43,348 bases of DNA from Pseudomonadota bacterium (GCA_021849505.1 JAJZSW010000014.1:1-43348), one strand, 5' to 3'. Positions 11,841 through 21,488 are shown, numbered from the stretch's first letter. Translations and numbers: made by a program. Notes: generated by a model not told the origin, from the sequence alone.

Positions 11841-12722
11841 TCAGGTCGTCAGTCTTTGCAGTGCTTCGCGGTACTTCGCGGCGGTCTTTTCCAGAATCCC
11901 GGCCGGCAGCTTCGGACCGGGCGCCTGCTTGTTCCAGTCCAGCGTCTCAAGGTAGTCGCGCACGAACTGCTTGTCGAAGCTGGCCGGGCTGGTACCCACC
12001 TTGTACGTATCGGCCGGCCAGAAGCGCGACGAATCCGGCGTCAGCACCTCGTCGATCAGGTAGAGCTTGCCGGCCGCGTCAAGGCCGAACTCGAACTTGG
12101 TGTCGGCGATGATGATGCCGCGCGTCAGCGCATAGGCCGCCGCCTCGGTGTACAGGCGCAGCGCCGCGTCGCGCAACTGGGCGGCCAGCGCCGGGCCGAT
12201 GGTCTTCTCGACCGTGGCGAAATCGATGTTCTCGTCGTGCGTCCCCAGTTCGGCTTTCGTCGAGGGCGTGAACAGCGGCTGCGGCAGCTTCTCGGCCATC
12301 CGCAGGCCGGCTGGCAGCTTGATGCCGCAAACCTTGCCGGTCGCCTGGTAGTCCTTCCAGCCCGAACCGATCAGGTAACCGCGCACCACCGCCTCGATCG
12401 GCAGCGGCTTGAGACGCTTCACGACGATGGCGCGGCCGCGCACTTGATCACGCTCGCCCGGCGCCACCACGGTTTCGGGATCGATGCCGGTCAACTGGTT
12501 GGGAATGATGTGGCCGAGCTTGCCGAACCAGAAATTGGCCATGGCGGTCAGCACCTCGCCCTTGCCCGGAATCGGATCGGGCAGGATCACATCGAAAGCG
12601 GACAGGCGATCGCTGGTCACGATCAGCATCCGGTCGTCGCCGATGGCATAGTTGTCGCGCACCTTGCCGCGGCCGAGCAGCGGCAGACTGGTGATGGTCG
12701 ATTCGTAAAGGGGGGTAGTCAT
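11841..12722 (-). CDS. purC: Phosphoribosylaminoimidazole-succinocarboxamide synthase
   Basis: SAICAR synthetase of de novo purine synthesis, which joins CAIR and aspartate using ATP. The start is ATG 12722 ([25 protein letters not shown]), giving 293 residues of the long (yeast-like) subclass. GRGKVRDNY, the ATP-binding start, [19 protein letters not shown] and DTKFEFGL with [13 protein letters not shown] are diagnostic. A TTG start at 12767 would add a non-family extension. A 9-bp inverted repeat ends 2 nt before the ATG (see its own entry). The tRNA-Thr terminator lies just upstream. Confidence 0.96.
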   Translation of the reverse strand: MTTPLYESTITSLPLLGRGKVRDNYAIGDDRMLIVTSDRLSAFDVILPDPIPGKGEVLTAMANFWFGKLGHIIPNQLTGIDPETVVAPGERDQVRGRAIVVKRLKPLPIEAVVRGYLIGSGWKDYQATGKVCGIKLPAGLRMAEKLPQPLFTPSTKAELGTHDENIDFATVEKTIGPALAAQLRDAALRLYTEAAAYALTRGIIIADTKFEFGLDAAGKLYLIDEVLTPDSSRFWPADTYKVGTSPASFDKQFVRDYLETLDWNKQAPGPKLPAGILEKTAAKYREALQRLTT

Positions 12723-12724
12723 CG

Positions 12725-12758
12725 AAAGCTCGCAAGGTTGGACAAACAAGCGAGCTTT
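12725..12758 (-). promoter_or_regulatory. Leader hairpin abutting the purC start codon
   Basis: AAAGCTCGC and GCGAGCTTT form a perfect 9-bp inverted repeat with a 16-nt loop, ending 2 nt before the purC ATG. The only GAG-like ribosome site is inside the stem. A TATAAA box overlaps the distal arm, so part of the repeat may instead be promoter or operator. Confidence 0.5.
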
Positions 12759-12763
12759 ATAAA

Positions 12764-12792
12764 CCAAAACGGCCCCCGTTGCCGGGGGCCGT
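12764..12792 (-). terminator. Terminator downstream of tRNA-Thr
   Basis: A 10-bp stem, ACGGCCCCCG and CGGGGGCCGT (12769-12792), with a 4-base loop. On the minus strand it is followed by TTTT. It ends the tRNA-Thr transcript about 6 nt after CCA. Confidence 0.85.
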
Positions 12793-12797
12793 GAAAC

Positions 12798-12873
<76 letters not shown>

Positions 12874-12883
12874 AAGCGTTGCA

Positions 12884-12889
12884 ATTATA
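12884..12889 (-). promoter_or_regulatory. -10 box of the tRNA-Thr promoter
   Basis: A perfect TATAAT on the minus strand lies 10 bp before the mature tRNA 5' end. The nearest -35 candidate, TTGCAG, has only 14-bp spacing, so the -35 is weak or unclear. Confidence 0.55.
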
Positions 12890-12919
12890 CAAGCAAGTCA
12901 CTGCTGCAACTACGAACGA

Positions 12920-15900
12920 TCAGCGCGTCAACTCCCTCCAGTACAACCTTCTGACCTTTGAACTCAACGGAAGCTCAGGATTCCCAATCTGCGGATACTT
13001 CGCATCCGATGTCGTCACGATCGTAACCACCTTGCCATTGGGAAGCTTGATGGTGTTGATGCCAACGATCAAAGCATTGCCAATCAGCGTCATCTGATTG
13101 CTAGCCGCCAGCTTGGTGTCTCTCGGCCATGGATCGATGAAATAGAGCCAACTCTTCCCTCCGATGTTGCATACGTTTGGATCAGGAATATTGCCAGGGA
13201 CGGTCCACCAACCCATCTGATACTTTGGATCGACATTGACTCGCTCGCCCAACTCCGCATCCAGATCCATGTACCAACCGATGTTGTCATCGACCATGGC
13301 GGTGTAGGAAATCGACCTAGTACCAGCACTGCCGGAGAATCCCTGTTCTTTTACATTGGGGTGCGTACGGAAATTTCCGTAGGGTGGAGAAGTCAGGTCG
13401 TCCTTGATCGCGTACAACGACATCTTGTCAGTTGTTGCGATATCGGAGGAACCGAAGTACTTGCCCGTACCGATCAGAACAACCCTTCTTGGAGCCCCCC
13501 CGATCTTCACCTCGGCCAACTCAGGTTTGGTCGTGACCGGTTGCGTCGGCGCTCCGGCGACCTTGCCGAGCGTTGCAAGTTTGACCACCGATCCGGTCGT
13601 CGTGGTGATATCGAAGCGCCAAACATTGCCATCCAGATCACCGCCATACACATGCTGGGTGGAATTGTCGTACATCGTGTTATCCACCCAGTTGCTGATC
13701 TTGGCGATCCCGCTCCTGGCTGGATCAGTCACGCTATTGTCAGTGACGATCTCCTTGATCTTGGTGCCGGTTACCGCATTGATGACATACAAACGCCCCT
13801 TGCCGTCCCCGCCCCCCGCGTCATTGTTGTAGCCGGAAGCCACCACTACCACCCATTGGTCCGACATCTTGGTGATGATCGGGTTGCCGTAGGTATAGCC
13901 GAGGTTGGCGTCCGTAAACTCCCACAGTAGCGCAGGGCTTGCCGGATTGGTGACGTCGAGTGCGTAGTAGGCCTTGCCACCCTTGCCCAGGCCACCGACC
14001 AGGATGGTCTTCCACTGGTTGGCGTTATTGCAGGGAGGAGAGGAACAGATGTCTCCAACCACGATCGGACCATCCACGTAGAAGCGGTGATTGACCGAGT
14101 AGGCCTTGTCGGCCAGTTTATAGAGGTTCGGGATTACCGCATTCGGCACGAAGGCCCACATTTCCGCACCGGTATCGCCGTTGAAGGCATGCAGCATGCC
14201 GTCGTTGCCTCCAGCATAGACGACCGACTGGCGGTCCTTATTGTTTTCAGCATAGATTTCATACTTGCTGTCGGCATACTTGAAGGGTGGCTTCTTCACG
14301 TAGACTGGCGCGGCATTGACGATATCTCCGAGCACATGCTTGCGGTCGCGATAGAGCCGATAGGTATTGCCGCCCTGATCTTCATGCTGCGTCTGACCGC
14401 GGATATAGGCGATGATCGAGGTTTGCGTCGCCTGTCCCTGCTCCGCCGACGTCATCTCAGCCCATTGCGACAGCGCCCCGTTAGGATTGTCCGTTCCGGG
14501 GTTGAAATTCTTTGCCGCGACATAGGCCGACAGATTTGTTGCGTTGAACGCCTTCAGCGTGCCGCCAGAAGCGAAATGAATTGTTCGGGTATCGCTTGTC
14601 CCGGACACCCGGCCATCCAACTGGGCTTGAGCCGACCAGATCGAATTCTCGGATACCTGGCCGGTCGACAGGTTGATTTCCCGGGCCTGGATATCGCCAT
14701 CCCAATCGACAGTGGTGTACATCGCCACATAGGCATAGTTGTCGCCCGCAACCGGTTCGAGGTTGGATGTCGCTGCCGCGGCAGCGGAAGCGGTACGCGC
14801 CGAAACTCCGGCCAGTGCTTTTTGCAGGCCGCTGGCCATGGCTTGCGGCGTACTGGCCGAGAAATACTTGCCTCGCCCATTGACGGCAGCATGCCAGAGA
14901 TCGTCGACGCGTGTGAGGTTCTCGTCGGGCATCGGATCGGGCCAGATTTTGGTGCCCTGCTTGAGTGCATCGAAGTCCGGGCAGCCACCGGAGTCGTAGT
15001 TTTCACAATACTTGAGCGTGCCATCCACTCCCAGTCCAAGGGTAAAAGTCGTCATGTGCTGCCAGCTTGCGGTATCGCTTCCCGCCCCAGGAACATTATT
15101 TTCGCATACGTTGTAAGTCGTACCGCCGACTGATGCTCCCGTGCAATTTCCTAATTCAGAAGTGCGCAAGTCAGTCTGGTAGTAGTACATGGCAACATCA
15201 GAAAGGGAGTTCGATGTGCCACCCGTTGTCGTATTCGTTGTCGCCACAAATTCTGATGCAGTGGGATTCGGGCTAGGAATAGAGCTTGACCAAGTCGTGG
15301 AACATACAACCACAGTCGTAGCACTACCATGATTAGTCCAGGAGCTTGATGTTGCTGGCCCAGCCGGCTCAAGTGGAGTAGTGACGGTTTGCCGCTGCTC
15401 TTGTTTGAATACAGACCTCCTGCTGCCAGAGCAGCCGCTTGTGCTGCTGGTGTAGTTGTATCGGCGATAGGTATCGACCCGATTACTTGTCGTACCATCC
15501 CACATCGGCTTCGCGGCGGAACCATCCTGGTTGCCTAACGCAGTCGAACCATCGATCTGATAACCGGCTGCACCGTTCCAGAAACCGTCCGTTGTCAGAA
15601 TCGTGAAGTTCTGCTGACAGGAATATTGCACGGGATCAGTTCCGACTTTCCCTGCGAATATGCGTCCTGCCTTGGATAGTGCCGCGCGTAGCGGTGTGCC
15701 GCCATCGGCGGAGGCCTTGTAAATTTTTTGGTACAAGGTGGTTCGCTGCGTGCAACCTGGATCCCCGGCACAAAAATCATTGATATTTTGAAATTCGTCG
15801 TTCGTCGTATTCGTACCGGTATAGCTATGCGTCGTATAGCCGATTCGGTAGTTTTGCGGATCTATCAGGGTTTTTAGCGCGGTTCCCAAGGCCGTTTTCG

Positions 15901-16528
15901 CGGTATAGATTCGAATACGGTAGTAGCTGTACCAGTTGGCGAAATTCTGGCGCTCGGAACTTCCCACCGTCACTTTCGTGAATTTGCTGGTGTTGATTTC
16001 GCCGTTGCACTCCTTGTAGAAGTTGGTCGATGTATCGACGTTTCCAGCCGAAGTGTAGGTATAAGACATTGTCGGTTGCGTGCCCGAATAGTTGTAGTAA
16101 TACGCCGCCTGCTCGGTATCGTCACCGCCACCCCAACTTGTGGTGTCGTCATAGGCCTTGAACTTTGTCGAAAGGTTGACCTTCGCGGAAGCCGAGTCAA
16201 AACCGTTGTAAGGCGCGTTGAAAAAATCAACATCTGGATAGGATGCTCCATCCGCGTTTACCGGCGGTTTATAAGTCACTGCAGGGTTGTAGTAGATGCC
16301 ATTGCACTGCGCCGTCTTGTAGCCCACCTTGGTGCGTATGCCACGCACATGATCAGGCATGTGTGTCCAGCCCATCGACCCGGAATCGTCGAGGATGATC
16401 ATTACATTCGGCTTGACCTCGCCGCTGGAACCCGAAGCGAGCGGTTTGTCGGCAAGATCGATGGTGGCTGCTCCGGCGGATAAAGCAAGGCCGAGAAAGG
16501 CTGCGAGGATAAGATGTTTGGCTTTCAT
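12920..16528 (-). CDS. pilY1: Type IV pilus adhesin/assembly factor PilY1
   Basis: A 1202-residue exported PilY1 protein. ATG 16528 is chosen because GAGGAG precedes it. A signal peptide of about 21 residues is followed by a von Willebrand A region whose MIDAS motif starts at DDSGSM (about residues 47-52). A large variable central part follows. The C-terminal half is the conserved PilY1 beta-propeller, with SVVYAGGNDGMLHAF, EMWAFVPNAVIPNLY, KTILVGGLGKGG and the terminal RRLYWRELTR. Calcium-site-like NNDAGGGDGKG lies in the propeller. PilY1 promotes pilus extension, sits at the pilus tip with minor pilins and acts in adhesion and surface sensing. It is the last gene of the minor-pilin operon, and the composition is visibly less GC-rich than flanking genes. 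Confidence 0.95.
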   Translation of the reverse strand: MKAKHLILAAFLGLALSAGAATIDLADKPLASGSSGEVKPNVMIILDDSGSMGWTHMPDHVRGIRTKVGYKTAQCNGIYYNPAVTYKPPVNADGASYPDVDFFNAPYNGFDSASAKVNLSTKFKAYDDTTSWGGGDDTEQAAYYYNYSGTQPTMSYTYTSAGNVDTSTNFYKECNGEINTSKFTKVTVGSSERQNFANWYSYYRIRIYTAKTALGTALKTLIDPQNYRIGYTTHSYTGTNTTNDEFQNINDFCAGDPGCTQRTTLYQKIYKASADGGTPLRAALSKAGRIFAGKVGTDPVQYSCQQNFTILTTDGFWNGAAGYQIDGSTALGNQDGSAAKPMWDGTTSNRVDTYRRYNYTSSTSGCSGSRRSVFKQEQRQTVTTPLEPAGPATSSSWTNHGSATTVVVCSTTWSSSIPSPNPTASEFVATTNTTTGGTSNSLSDVAMYYYQTDLRTSELGNCTGASVGGTTYNVCENNVPGAGSDTASWQHMTTFTLGLGVDGTLKYCENYDSGGCPDFDALKQGTKIWPDPMPDENLTRVDDLWHAAVNGRGKYFSASTPQAMASGLQKALAGVSARTASAAAAATSNLEPVAGDNYAYVAMYTTVDWDGDIQAREINLSTGQVSENSIWSAQAQLDGRVSGTSDTRTIHFASGGTLKAFNATNLSAYVAAKNFNPGTDNPNGALSQWAEMTSAEQGQATQTSIIAYIRGQTQHEDQGGNTYRLYRDRKHVLGDIVNAAPVYVKKPPFKYADSKYEIYAENNKDRQSVVYAGGNDGMLHAFNGDTGAEMWAFVPNAVIPNLYKLADKAYSVNHRFYVDGPIVVGDICSSPPCNNANQWKTILVGGLGKGGKAYYALDVTNPASPALLWEFTDANLGYTYGNPIITKMSDQWVVVVASGYNNDAGGGDGKGRLYVINAVTGTKIKEIVTDNSVTDPARSGIAKISNWVDNTMYDNSTQHVYGGDLDGNVWRFDITTTTGSVVKLATLGKVAGAPTQPVTTKPELAEVKIGGAPRRVVLIGTGKYFGSSDIATTDKMSLYAIKDDLTSPPYGNFRTHPNVKEQGFSGSAGTRSISYTAMVDDNIGWYMDLDAELGERVNVDPKYQMGWWTVPGNIPDPNVCNIGGKSWLYFIDPWPRDTKLAASNQMTLIGNALIVGINTIKLPNGKVVTIVTTSDAKYPQIGNPELPLSSKVRRLYWRELTR

Positions 16529-16538
16529 GGCGCACTCC

Positions 16539-17177
16539 TCAGAGAGCAATAACAGTTTGGATCATTGCGGAGGTATTGCGCGGACCGTCGACGCGCGTGG
16601 TGATGCGGTAATAGATCTGGCTGGGGCCGGAAAGCGGCGTCGCACCGTAACTGCCACCCGTTTTGGTGCTGCTGCTATCGCTGCCTGCCTGTCCTTGCAA
16701 CCGGGAGCACTGGATGGCATTGGGCGAGCCTGGCGAATCGCACATGCGGTGTATGACAAAGCTTGCCATATAACCATCCACCAAGCTTTCGGAACCTACA
16801 GCTACTGCCAACATGTTGCATCCGCTTTGTGCAGTGCCATTCGGATCCCAGACTGCATCATCATCCGTTGAATCCGTCTCGCCCGTCAGGTCGCACATAT
16901 CCATCCTGCTGGCATAATAGCCGGCCGCCTTGACGTCATTATCGAGCGACGCACTGTTGGATGTCAGCCAAGTGACCGCCTGCTCTGTACCGGCGTCGGC
17001 GATCTGCACGCTGGTCTGCCGGAAAGCCAGATTGCCGGATACCACCAGGCCGGTATCGACCGATCGCATCAAAGCGACACCTGCCAGCGAGATGGCGACG
17101 AGAGCAATCAGTGCGATCAGCAGCACGATCCCCGACTGGCGCCGAACAATTCGTGCAACGGTATGGTCTGATTTCAT
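16539..17177 (-). CDS. pilX: Type IV pilus minor protein PilX
   Basis: A 212-residue PilX-type minor pilin. The N-terminus has a basic leader and RRQSGIVLLIALIALVAISLAG, a class III-like signal with glycine before the hydrophobic helix but without the glutamate at position 5. That matches PilX proteins. GGAG precedes the ATG. The body has the paired cysteines and GNLAFRQTSVQIADAGTEQA common to PilX N-termini. It is 10 bp upstream of pilY1 and 3 bp after pilW. PilX works with PilV, PilW, FimT-type pilins and PilY1 in a tip complex that primes pilus assembly. Confidence 0.9.
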   Translation of the reverse strand: MKSDHTVARIVRRQSGIVLLIALIALVAISLAGVALMRSVDTGLVVSGNLAFRQTSVQIADAGTEQAVTWLTSNSASLDNDVKAAGYYASRMDMCDLTGETDSTDDDAVWDPNGTAQSGCNMLAVAVGSESLVDGYMASFVIHRMCDSPGSPNAIQCSRLQGQAGSDSSSTKTGGSYGATPLSGPSQIYYRITTRVDGPRNTSAMIQTVIAL

Positions 17178-17180
17178 CGG

Positions 17181-18257
17181 CTAGTAACTCCAGATCAGAT
17201 TGCGGATCGGGATGATGGTCGTATAGACCTTGTAACGATAGTGGCGCTGCTCGTCGGTGAGTGCGCGCACCGGCGACGCATCGTCGTTGGCCGCGTCGAC
17301 TTCGCCCCACAGCGTCAGGGTGGCAGGACTCACCATTTCTTTTTCATACTGGATACTGCGTGCCACGATCGCAATGCGCAATGCGCGCACGCGCATGATG
17401 TCGGTTGAACTCGGATTGCTCCAGTCACCGCACTTCGATGCCGCAGTCGCGTCGCACCAGTGGGCGATCTGCTGGCTGCCGGCATCCACGATGCCATACT
17501 GCGCCTGAAGATCGATGATCTGATCGACCAGCGGCGACACGGCTCCGACGATATTGTCGATCTCGGTCAGCCGTTCGTTCAAAATTACGAAGCGCCGCTG
17601 GATGAAACTGCCCATGTTGATGACGACATCACCGATACCATAAGTCGGAGCAATCGCATAAACATTATTCGGATTCGGCGGGTTGTAGAGGTATTGTCCC
17701 GGATTGTGTTGCAGATTCCATCCATTGCCAGTCAATTGCGGGTCTTGGGACATTTGCATTAATGTGCATATCTTGCTGCCATCCGCCGCGCCAACGACAA
17801 ACACCATTGCCTGCTTTAGGCCTGCCGTGGCGTCAGCGGTGATTTCAGCGGACGTATTCGGCATATTCTTGACGATCGAGGTTGGCAGCGCACCTACTTC
17901 GGCACTGGATCGGACAAAATCGATGGTATCCGGCCCGGCGCCCCCATCGGTGATGCGAATCGGCAACAAAGCGCCGCCGTTCGAAATCGTCACGCCGTTG
18001 TAGTGAATATTGATACCCAGCGGGCACATGAGCTTGCCTCCGACCAGCAAGCCATATCCTGCCTGGCGAACCTCACGCTCGATAGATGTGAGCGCCACGG
18101 CGCCATTGACCTGAGCATCCGATCCGCTGCCGCTGGTACGCTTCTGCCCTTCGAAAACGGCCATGACCTGCTGGATCACCAGTGCCGCCAGAGATCCAAT
18201 TAAAAGCGCGACCAGCAATTCGATCAGGGTGACGCCTCTTTGCACAGTACCTTTCAT
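17181..18257 (-). CDS. pilW: Type IV pilus minor pilin PilW
   Basis: A 358-residue protein with an N-terminal prepilin signal, MKGTVQRGVTLIELLVALL, that should be cut by PilD between glycine and valine, with glutamate at position 5 of the mature protein. A long membrane helix, the conserved GGSGSDAQVNGA-like stretch and a C-terminal region ending in YTTIIPIRNL are typical of PilW. It is the largest minor pilin of the cluster, consistent with a position near the pilus tip. Confidence 0.92.
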   Translation of the reverse strand: MKGTVQRGVTLIELLVALLIGSLAALVIQQVMAVFEGQKRTSGSGSDAQVNGAVALTSIEREVRQAGYGLLVGGKLMCPLGINIHYNGVTISNGGALLPIRITDGGAGPDTIDFVRSSAEVGALPTSIVKNMPNTSAEITADATAGLKQAMVFVVGAADGSKICTLMQMSQDPQLTGNGWNLQHNPGQYLYNPPNPNNVYAIAPTYGIGDVVINMGSFIQRRFVILNERLTEIDNIVGAVSPLVDQIIDLQAQYGIVDAGSQQIAHWCDATAASKCGDWSNPSSTDIMRVRALRIAIVARSIQYEKEMVSPATLTLWGEVDAANDDASPVRALTDEQRHYRYKVYTTIIPIRNLIWSY

Positions 18258-18266
18258 GTAGGCGCC

Positions 18267-18629
18267 TCAATTATTCACATTGATAAAGCCGACGGCGACG
18301 AACTCACGCTCGCTTGCGTCCTGAGGACTTTGCCAGTTAACTGTGACTTCTACCCGGTTGCCTGCGACGGCAACGGTACGCCTGCCACTTGGCAAGTCGT
18401 CTATGTCAGTTGTTCCAACGTAATTTCCGATATTGGTTGGATCGCCCCAAAGCCGCGACAAGGCTGCGCTTGCGACGAAACTGGCGTCGGCGCGGTACTT
18501 GGCCTCCGAGGTGGTTTGAATAGCCACCGCCTGCAGGCCGACGACGGCCAGCACGCCGATCGAAAAAATCAGCACGGCGACCAGAACCTCGATCAGTGTT
18601 GCACCTTTTTGCATTCGGGACTGTTTCAT
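18267..18629 (-). CDS. pilV: Type IV pilus modification/minor pilin PilV
   Basis: A 120-residue minor pilin. ATG 18629 overlaps the fimT-type gene's stop by 4 bp (ATGA), which decides the start. The prepilin signal is MQKGATLIEVLVAVLIFS, with cleavage after glycine and glutamate at mature position 5. The LAVVGLQAVAI segment is the usual PilV N-terminus. It has no long C-terminal domain. Part of the co-directional minor-pilin operon. Confidence 0.88.
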   Translation of the reverse strand: MKQSRMQKGATLIEVLVAVLIFSIGVLAVVGLQAVAIQTTSEAKYRADASFVASAALSRLWGDPTNIGNYVGTTDIDDLPSGRRTVAVAGNRVEVTVNWQSPQDASEREFVAVGFINVNN

Positions 18630-19156
18630 GGGCATTTTCTGACATCCCCAGTGGCTGTGACAGTCGGATCGCACATGATGATCTGCCCGCCGATGCCCAC
18701 CAACAAGCGCAAGTCGCGGGACTTGTCAGCAGGCAGAACCGTTGTCGGCAAGTCGATGTCGATACGCTCTACGGAAGCTGACCCATCGATGTTCGCCCGC
18801 CTGCGGCCCAAACCATCGAAGGTGACGCGAGTAGTGTTGTCCGGCGTGACGGCAATCACGACATCCGCCGTGCCTTCCCCCGCCGAGCGTGTTTGTACAT
18901 CGGTACCCGATACCGTGCGAACCATCCATCCCGTACCACCAGTCAATACGAACTCGACCAAATCGTTGCGCCGCACCGCTTCTGCTCGCGCAAGCTGCAG
19001 ACCCGCCAACATGCTTTCGCTTGCGGTCCTGATTCGGCTGTTGGCCAGCCATTCCGTAGTCATAGGCAGGCCCACGGCAATGATGATCGCGATCAAGGCA
19101 ACAACAATCATTGCCTCGATGACCGTCACACCACGCTGTGCAGCGCGCATCAGCAT
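18626..19156 (-). CDS. fimT: GspH/FimT-family minor pseudopilin
   Basis: A 176-residue GspH/FimT-type minor pilin. The signal [19 protein letters not shown] is cleaved after glycine. [25 protein letters not shown] is the characteristic FimT/GspH helix after the membrane segment, and a beta-rich globular domain follows. ATG 19156 has AAGGG at 6-7 nt. ATG 19150 would share TGATG with the upstream pilin stop and shorten the leader by two residues. FimT proteins in some bacteria bind DNA at the pilus for uptake. That role cannot be judged from this sequence alone. Confidence 0.88.
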   Translation of the reverse strand: MLMRAAQRGVTVIEAMIVVALIAIIIAVGLPMTTEWLANSRIRTASESMLAGLQLARAEAVRRNDLVEFVLTGGTGWMVRTVSGTDVQTRSAGEGTADVVIAVTPDNTTRVTFDGLGRRRANIDGSASVERIDIDLPTTVLPADKSRDLRLLVGIGGQIIMCDPTVTATGDVRKCP

Positions 19157-19548
19157 GATTCGCCCTTGCGTGTAATCCAGCAAGTCAATCCATTGCCCCA
19201 TGGCGTCGCCGATGTACGCGCGTTGTTTTGGTCGATCGTATAGGTGAAGCCAGCCATGCCGCTTGTTCCAGTCGCCGTAATGGTGAATGTGGTTGCTGTC
19301 GTAACACAACCAAAATTGAAATTCTTGCCATTACCTGGACAGGCCGCACCAACGTAGGTTCTGTTATCCTGAAACCATTGCTCCATGGCGATCCGCCCCT
19401 GCCCCAACCCCCCGGTTGCCTCGGGAATGTTTCCGCGCCTGACATAATCCCGATAGGAAGGGAGTGCCACCGCCGCGAGAATTGCGACGAGCGCCACGGC
19501 GATCATCAGTTCGATGAGGGTAAAACCGAATTGGGTTGGCTTTTTCAT
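19150..19548 (-). CDS. pilE: Type IV pilin PilE-like (minor pilin)
   Basis: A 132-residue type IV pilin with the signal [32 protein letters not shown] (cleavage between glycine and phenylalanine) and the proline-containing N-terminal helix. [15 protein letters not shown] and a C-terminal cysteine pair follow, resembling ComE/PilE-type minor pilins of betaproteobacteria. AGGAGT precedes the ATG. It is the first gene of the six-gene minor-pilin cluster. It is short for a major pilin, so the minor role is preferred. Confidence 0.88.
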   Translation of the reverse strand: MKKPTQFGFTLIELMIAVALVAILAAVALPSYRDYVRRGNIPEATGGLGQGRIAMEQWFQDNRTYVGAACPGNGKNFNFGCVTTATTFTITATGTSGMAGFTYTIDQNNARTSATPWGNGLTCWITRKGESC

Positions 19549-19569
19549 GGCAGCACTCCTTTTTCATGC

Positions 19570-19593
19570 ATTAGATTAGTCCGATGGCATCGG
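19570..19593. promoter_or_regulatory. Possible minor-pilin operon promoter with palindrome
   Basis: Upstream of the pilE-like gene a TCTAAT box on the minus strand (19570-19575) is followed on its upstream side by the perfect palindrome CCGATGGCATCGG (19581-19593). No good -35 is seen at 17 bp. It may be an activator-dependent promoter. Weak evidence. Confidence 0.3.
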
Positions 19594-19662
19594 CAAGACC
19601 ACCCTGCTCCGACGAACGGCAACTTGCGGCAGTCAAACGGTAGCCAGGCCAAGGGCCAACAG

Positions 19663-20589
19663 TCAAATCAAAGCTGATGGCAAAGGGAAGCGGACCCCCT
19701 CATCCTCACGCCTGATATCCGGCAAGGATGCTCCAGTCAGTCGAGCAACCGCTTCGACGACCTCATTCACGAGAGATTCCGGGGCGGATGCACCCGCTGT
19801 CACACCGATGCGCCACGTGGCAACAAACCAGCCGGGGTCGATCTCGGCGGCACGATCGATCAGGTAAGCACTCGCCCCTTGCTGGACAGCCACTTCTCGA
19901 AGACGGTTCGAGTTCGAGCTGTTCTGCGAACCCACGACAAGGATTACGTCGCAGCTTTCAGCCAAGCGCCTGACCGCATCCTGTCGGTTTTGCGTCGCAT
20001 AGCAAATATCGTCCTTTTTCGGACCGACGATCTTCGGGAAGCGCCCCTTCAAGGCAGACACGATGTTCGCCGCGTCATCGACCGAGAGTGTCGTCTGCGT
20101 CACATAGGCCAAGGGTGCCGTGCCGTCAGGGCCGACTTTCAGGGCGGCGACATCGGCAACACCTTCGACCAGATGCATGCCGCCGTCGCTCTGTCCCATG
20201 GTGCCTTCGACCTCGGGATGGCCCTTGTGGCCGATCATCACGACCTCGCGGCCGTGCTTGCGGTGGCGCTCGACTTCCAGATGCACCTTGGTGACGAGCG
20301 GGCAGGTCGCGTCGAAGACCTTGAGCCCGCGCCGCTCCGCCTCGGCGCGGACCGCCTTCGGGACGCCGTGCGCGCTAAAGATGACCGTCGCGCCGTCGGG
20401 CACTTCGTCAAGCTCATGGACGAAGATCGCACCCTTCGCCTTGAGGTTGTCGACGACGAAGCGGTTATGCACGACTTCGTGCCGCACGTAGATCGGCGCG
20501 CCGAACTTCTCGAGCGCGCGCTCGACGATGGCGATGGCGCGCTCGACGCCGGCGCAGAATCCGCGAGGATTGGCAAGCAGGATTTCCAT
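19663..20589 (-). CDS. ispH: 4-hydroxy-3-methylbut-2-enyl diphosphate reductase
   Basis: The last enzyme of the MEP isoprenoid pathway, an iron-sulfur reductase that makes IPP and DMAPP. It is 308 residues with [13 protein letters not shown] (first cluster cysteine), [20 protein letters not shown] (second) and [12 protein letters not shown] plus a mid-protein cysteine (third). The start shares TGATG with the fkpB stop. It ends the run tsaE-amiC-ribF-ileS-lspA-fkpB-ispH. Residues 151-158 (KVGPDGTA) are encoded by a three-mismatch copy of the dispersed repeat, just before the conserved [11 protein letters not shown]. dxs and ispA of the same pathway lie 11 kb away. Confidence 0.96.
   Translation of the reverse strand: MEILLANPRGFCAGVERAIAIVERALEKFGAPIYVRHEVVHNRFVVDNLKAKGAIFVHELDEVPDGATVIFSAHGVPKAVRAEAERRGLKVFDATCPLVTKVHLEVERHRKHGREVVMIGHKGHPEVEGTMGQSDGGMHLVEGVADVAALKVGPDGTAPLAYVTQTTLSVDDAANIVSALKGRFPKIVGPKKDDICYATQNRQDAVRRLAESCDVILVVGSQNSSNSNRLREVAVQQGASAYLIDRAAEIDPGWFVATWRIGVTAGASAPESLVNEVVEAVARLTGASLPDIRREDEGVRFPLPSALI
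20116..20139 (+). repeat. Dispersed 24-bp repeat, diverged copy in ispH (21/24)
   Basis: It differs from the consensus at positions 7, 11 and 15 and encodes KVGPDGTA, in the same frame as the exact KVGAGGTA copies. It is in plus orientation in a minus-strand gene. Either an old copy under protein-level drift or a chance resemblance. The matching frame and orientation favour the first. Confidence 0.55.
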
Positions 20590-21023
20590 CAGAGGATCCC
20601 TATCACTTCGACTTCGAAACGGATCGACTTGCCGGCGAGCGGATGATTGAAGTCGACCAGCGCAGCCTGCGCGTCGATTTCGCGCACCAGGCCGGCGAAT
20701 TTGGCTCCGTTCGGCGCGGCGAATTCGACCAGCGTCAGCGGGCCGATGTCGGTACCGCCGTTAGGCAGCTCGCTGGTCGGCAGGCGCTTGAGCAGTTCGG
20801 GGTTGTGCGGGCCGAAGGCCTGATGCGGCTCGAGCAGGAAGACATGGCGCTCGCCGACCGGCAGATCCTCGAGGCAGGCTTCGAGCGGCGGCGCCAGCTC
20901 GCCGCTGCCAAGTTGCAGCGTGGCGGGCGTGCTCCCGAAGGTCGAGACGATTTCCGTATCGTCGGCGGTCGCGACGCGGTAGTGCAAGGTGACGAGGCTG
21001 TCGAGCTTGACGAGTTCAGTCAT
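20589..21023 (-). CDS. fkpB: FKBP-type peptidyl-prolyl isomerase (SlpA-like)
   Basis: A 144-residue FKBP-fold prolyl isomerase of the SlyD/SlpA type, a cytosolic folding helper. It begins [41 protein letters not shown] is the conserved FKBP active-site block. An inserted flap with [16 protein letters not shown] follows, and [17 protein letters not shown] closes the domain. There is no His-rich SlyD tail. The start overlaps the lspA stop by 4 bp and the stop overlaps the ispH start. The lspA-fkpB-ispH order is widely conserved. Confidence 0.94.
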   Translation of the reverse strand: MTELVKLDSLVTLHYRVATADDTEIVSTFGSTPATLQLGSGELAPPLEACLEDLPVGERHVFLLEPHQAFGPHNPELLKRLPTSELPNGGTDIGPLTLVEFAAPNGAKFAGLVREIDAQAALVDFNHPLAGKSIRFEVEVIGIL

Positions 21024-21488
21024 GGGGTTTGTGGCTCATTGTGCCTGAGTTGCTGCCAGACCAGCAGTATGACACCGACGGTGATGGCGGAATCGGCGAC
21101 GTTGAAGGCCGGCCAGTGCCAGCCGGCGACATGGAAGTCGAGAAAGTCCACCACGGCGCCGAAGCGCAAGCGGTCAATGACATTGCCGAGCGCCCCGCCG
21201 AGCACCAGTGCCAGTGCGGTCGGCATGAGCCTTTCCGCCGCATGGCGACGGATCATGACGACCAGCCAGACGGAAATCGCCAGCGCAAGCACGATGAAGA
21301 ACCAGCGCTGCCAGCCACCCGCATCGGCGAGGAAGCTGAACGAAGCACCGGGGTTCATCACCAGCACGAGATTGAAGAAAGGTGTCACCGCCACGCGCTC
21401 GTACAGGTGGAAAGCGGACAGCACCCAGGCTTTGGTCGCAAAGTCGGCGGCAATGACTGCTGCCGCCAGCGCCAGCCAGCGGCCAAAC

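Noticed and set aside
21439-21449. AAAGTCGGCG in lspA as a possible reverse repeat copy
   Set aside because: The match stops after ten bases and the codons encode the normal ADFATK region.
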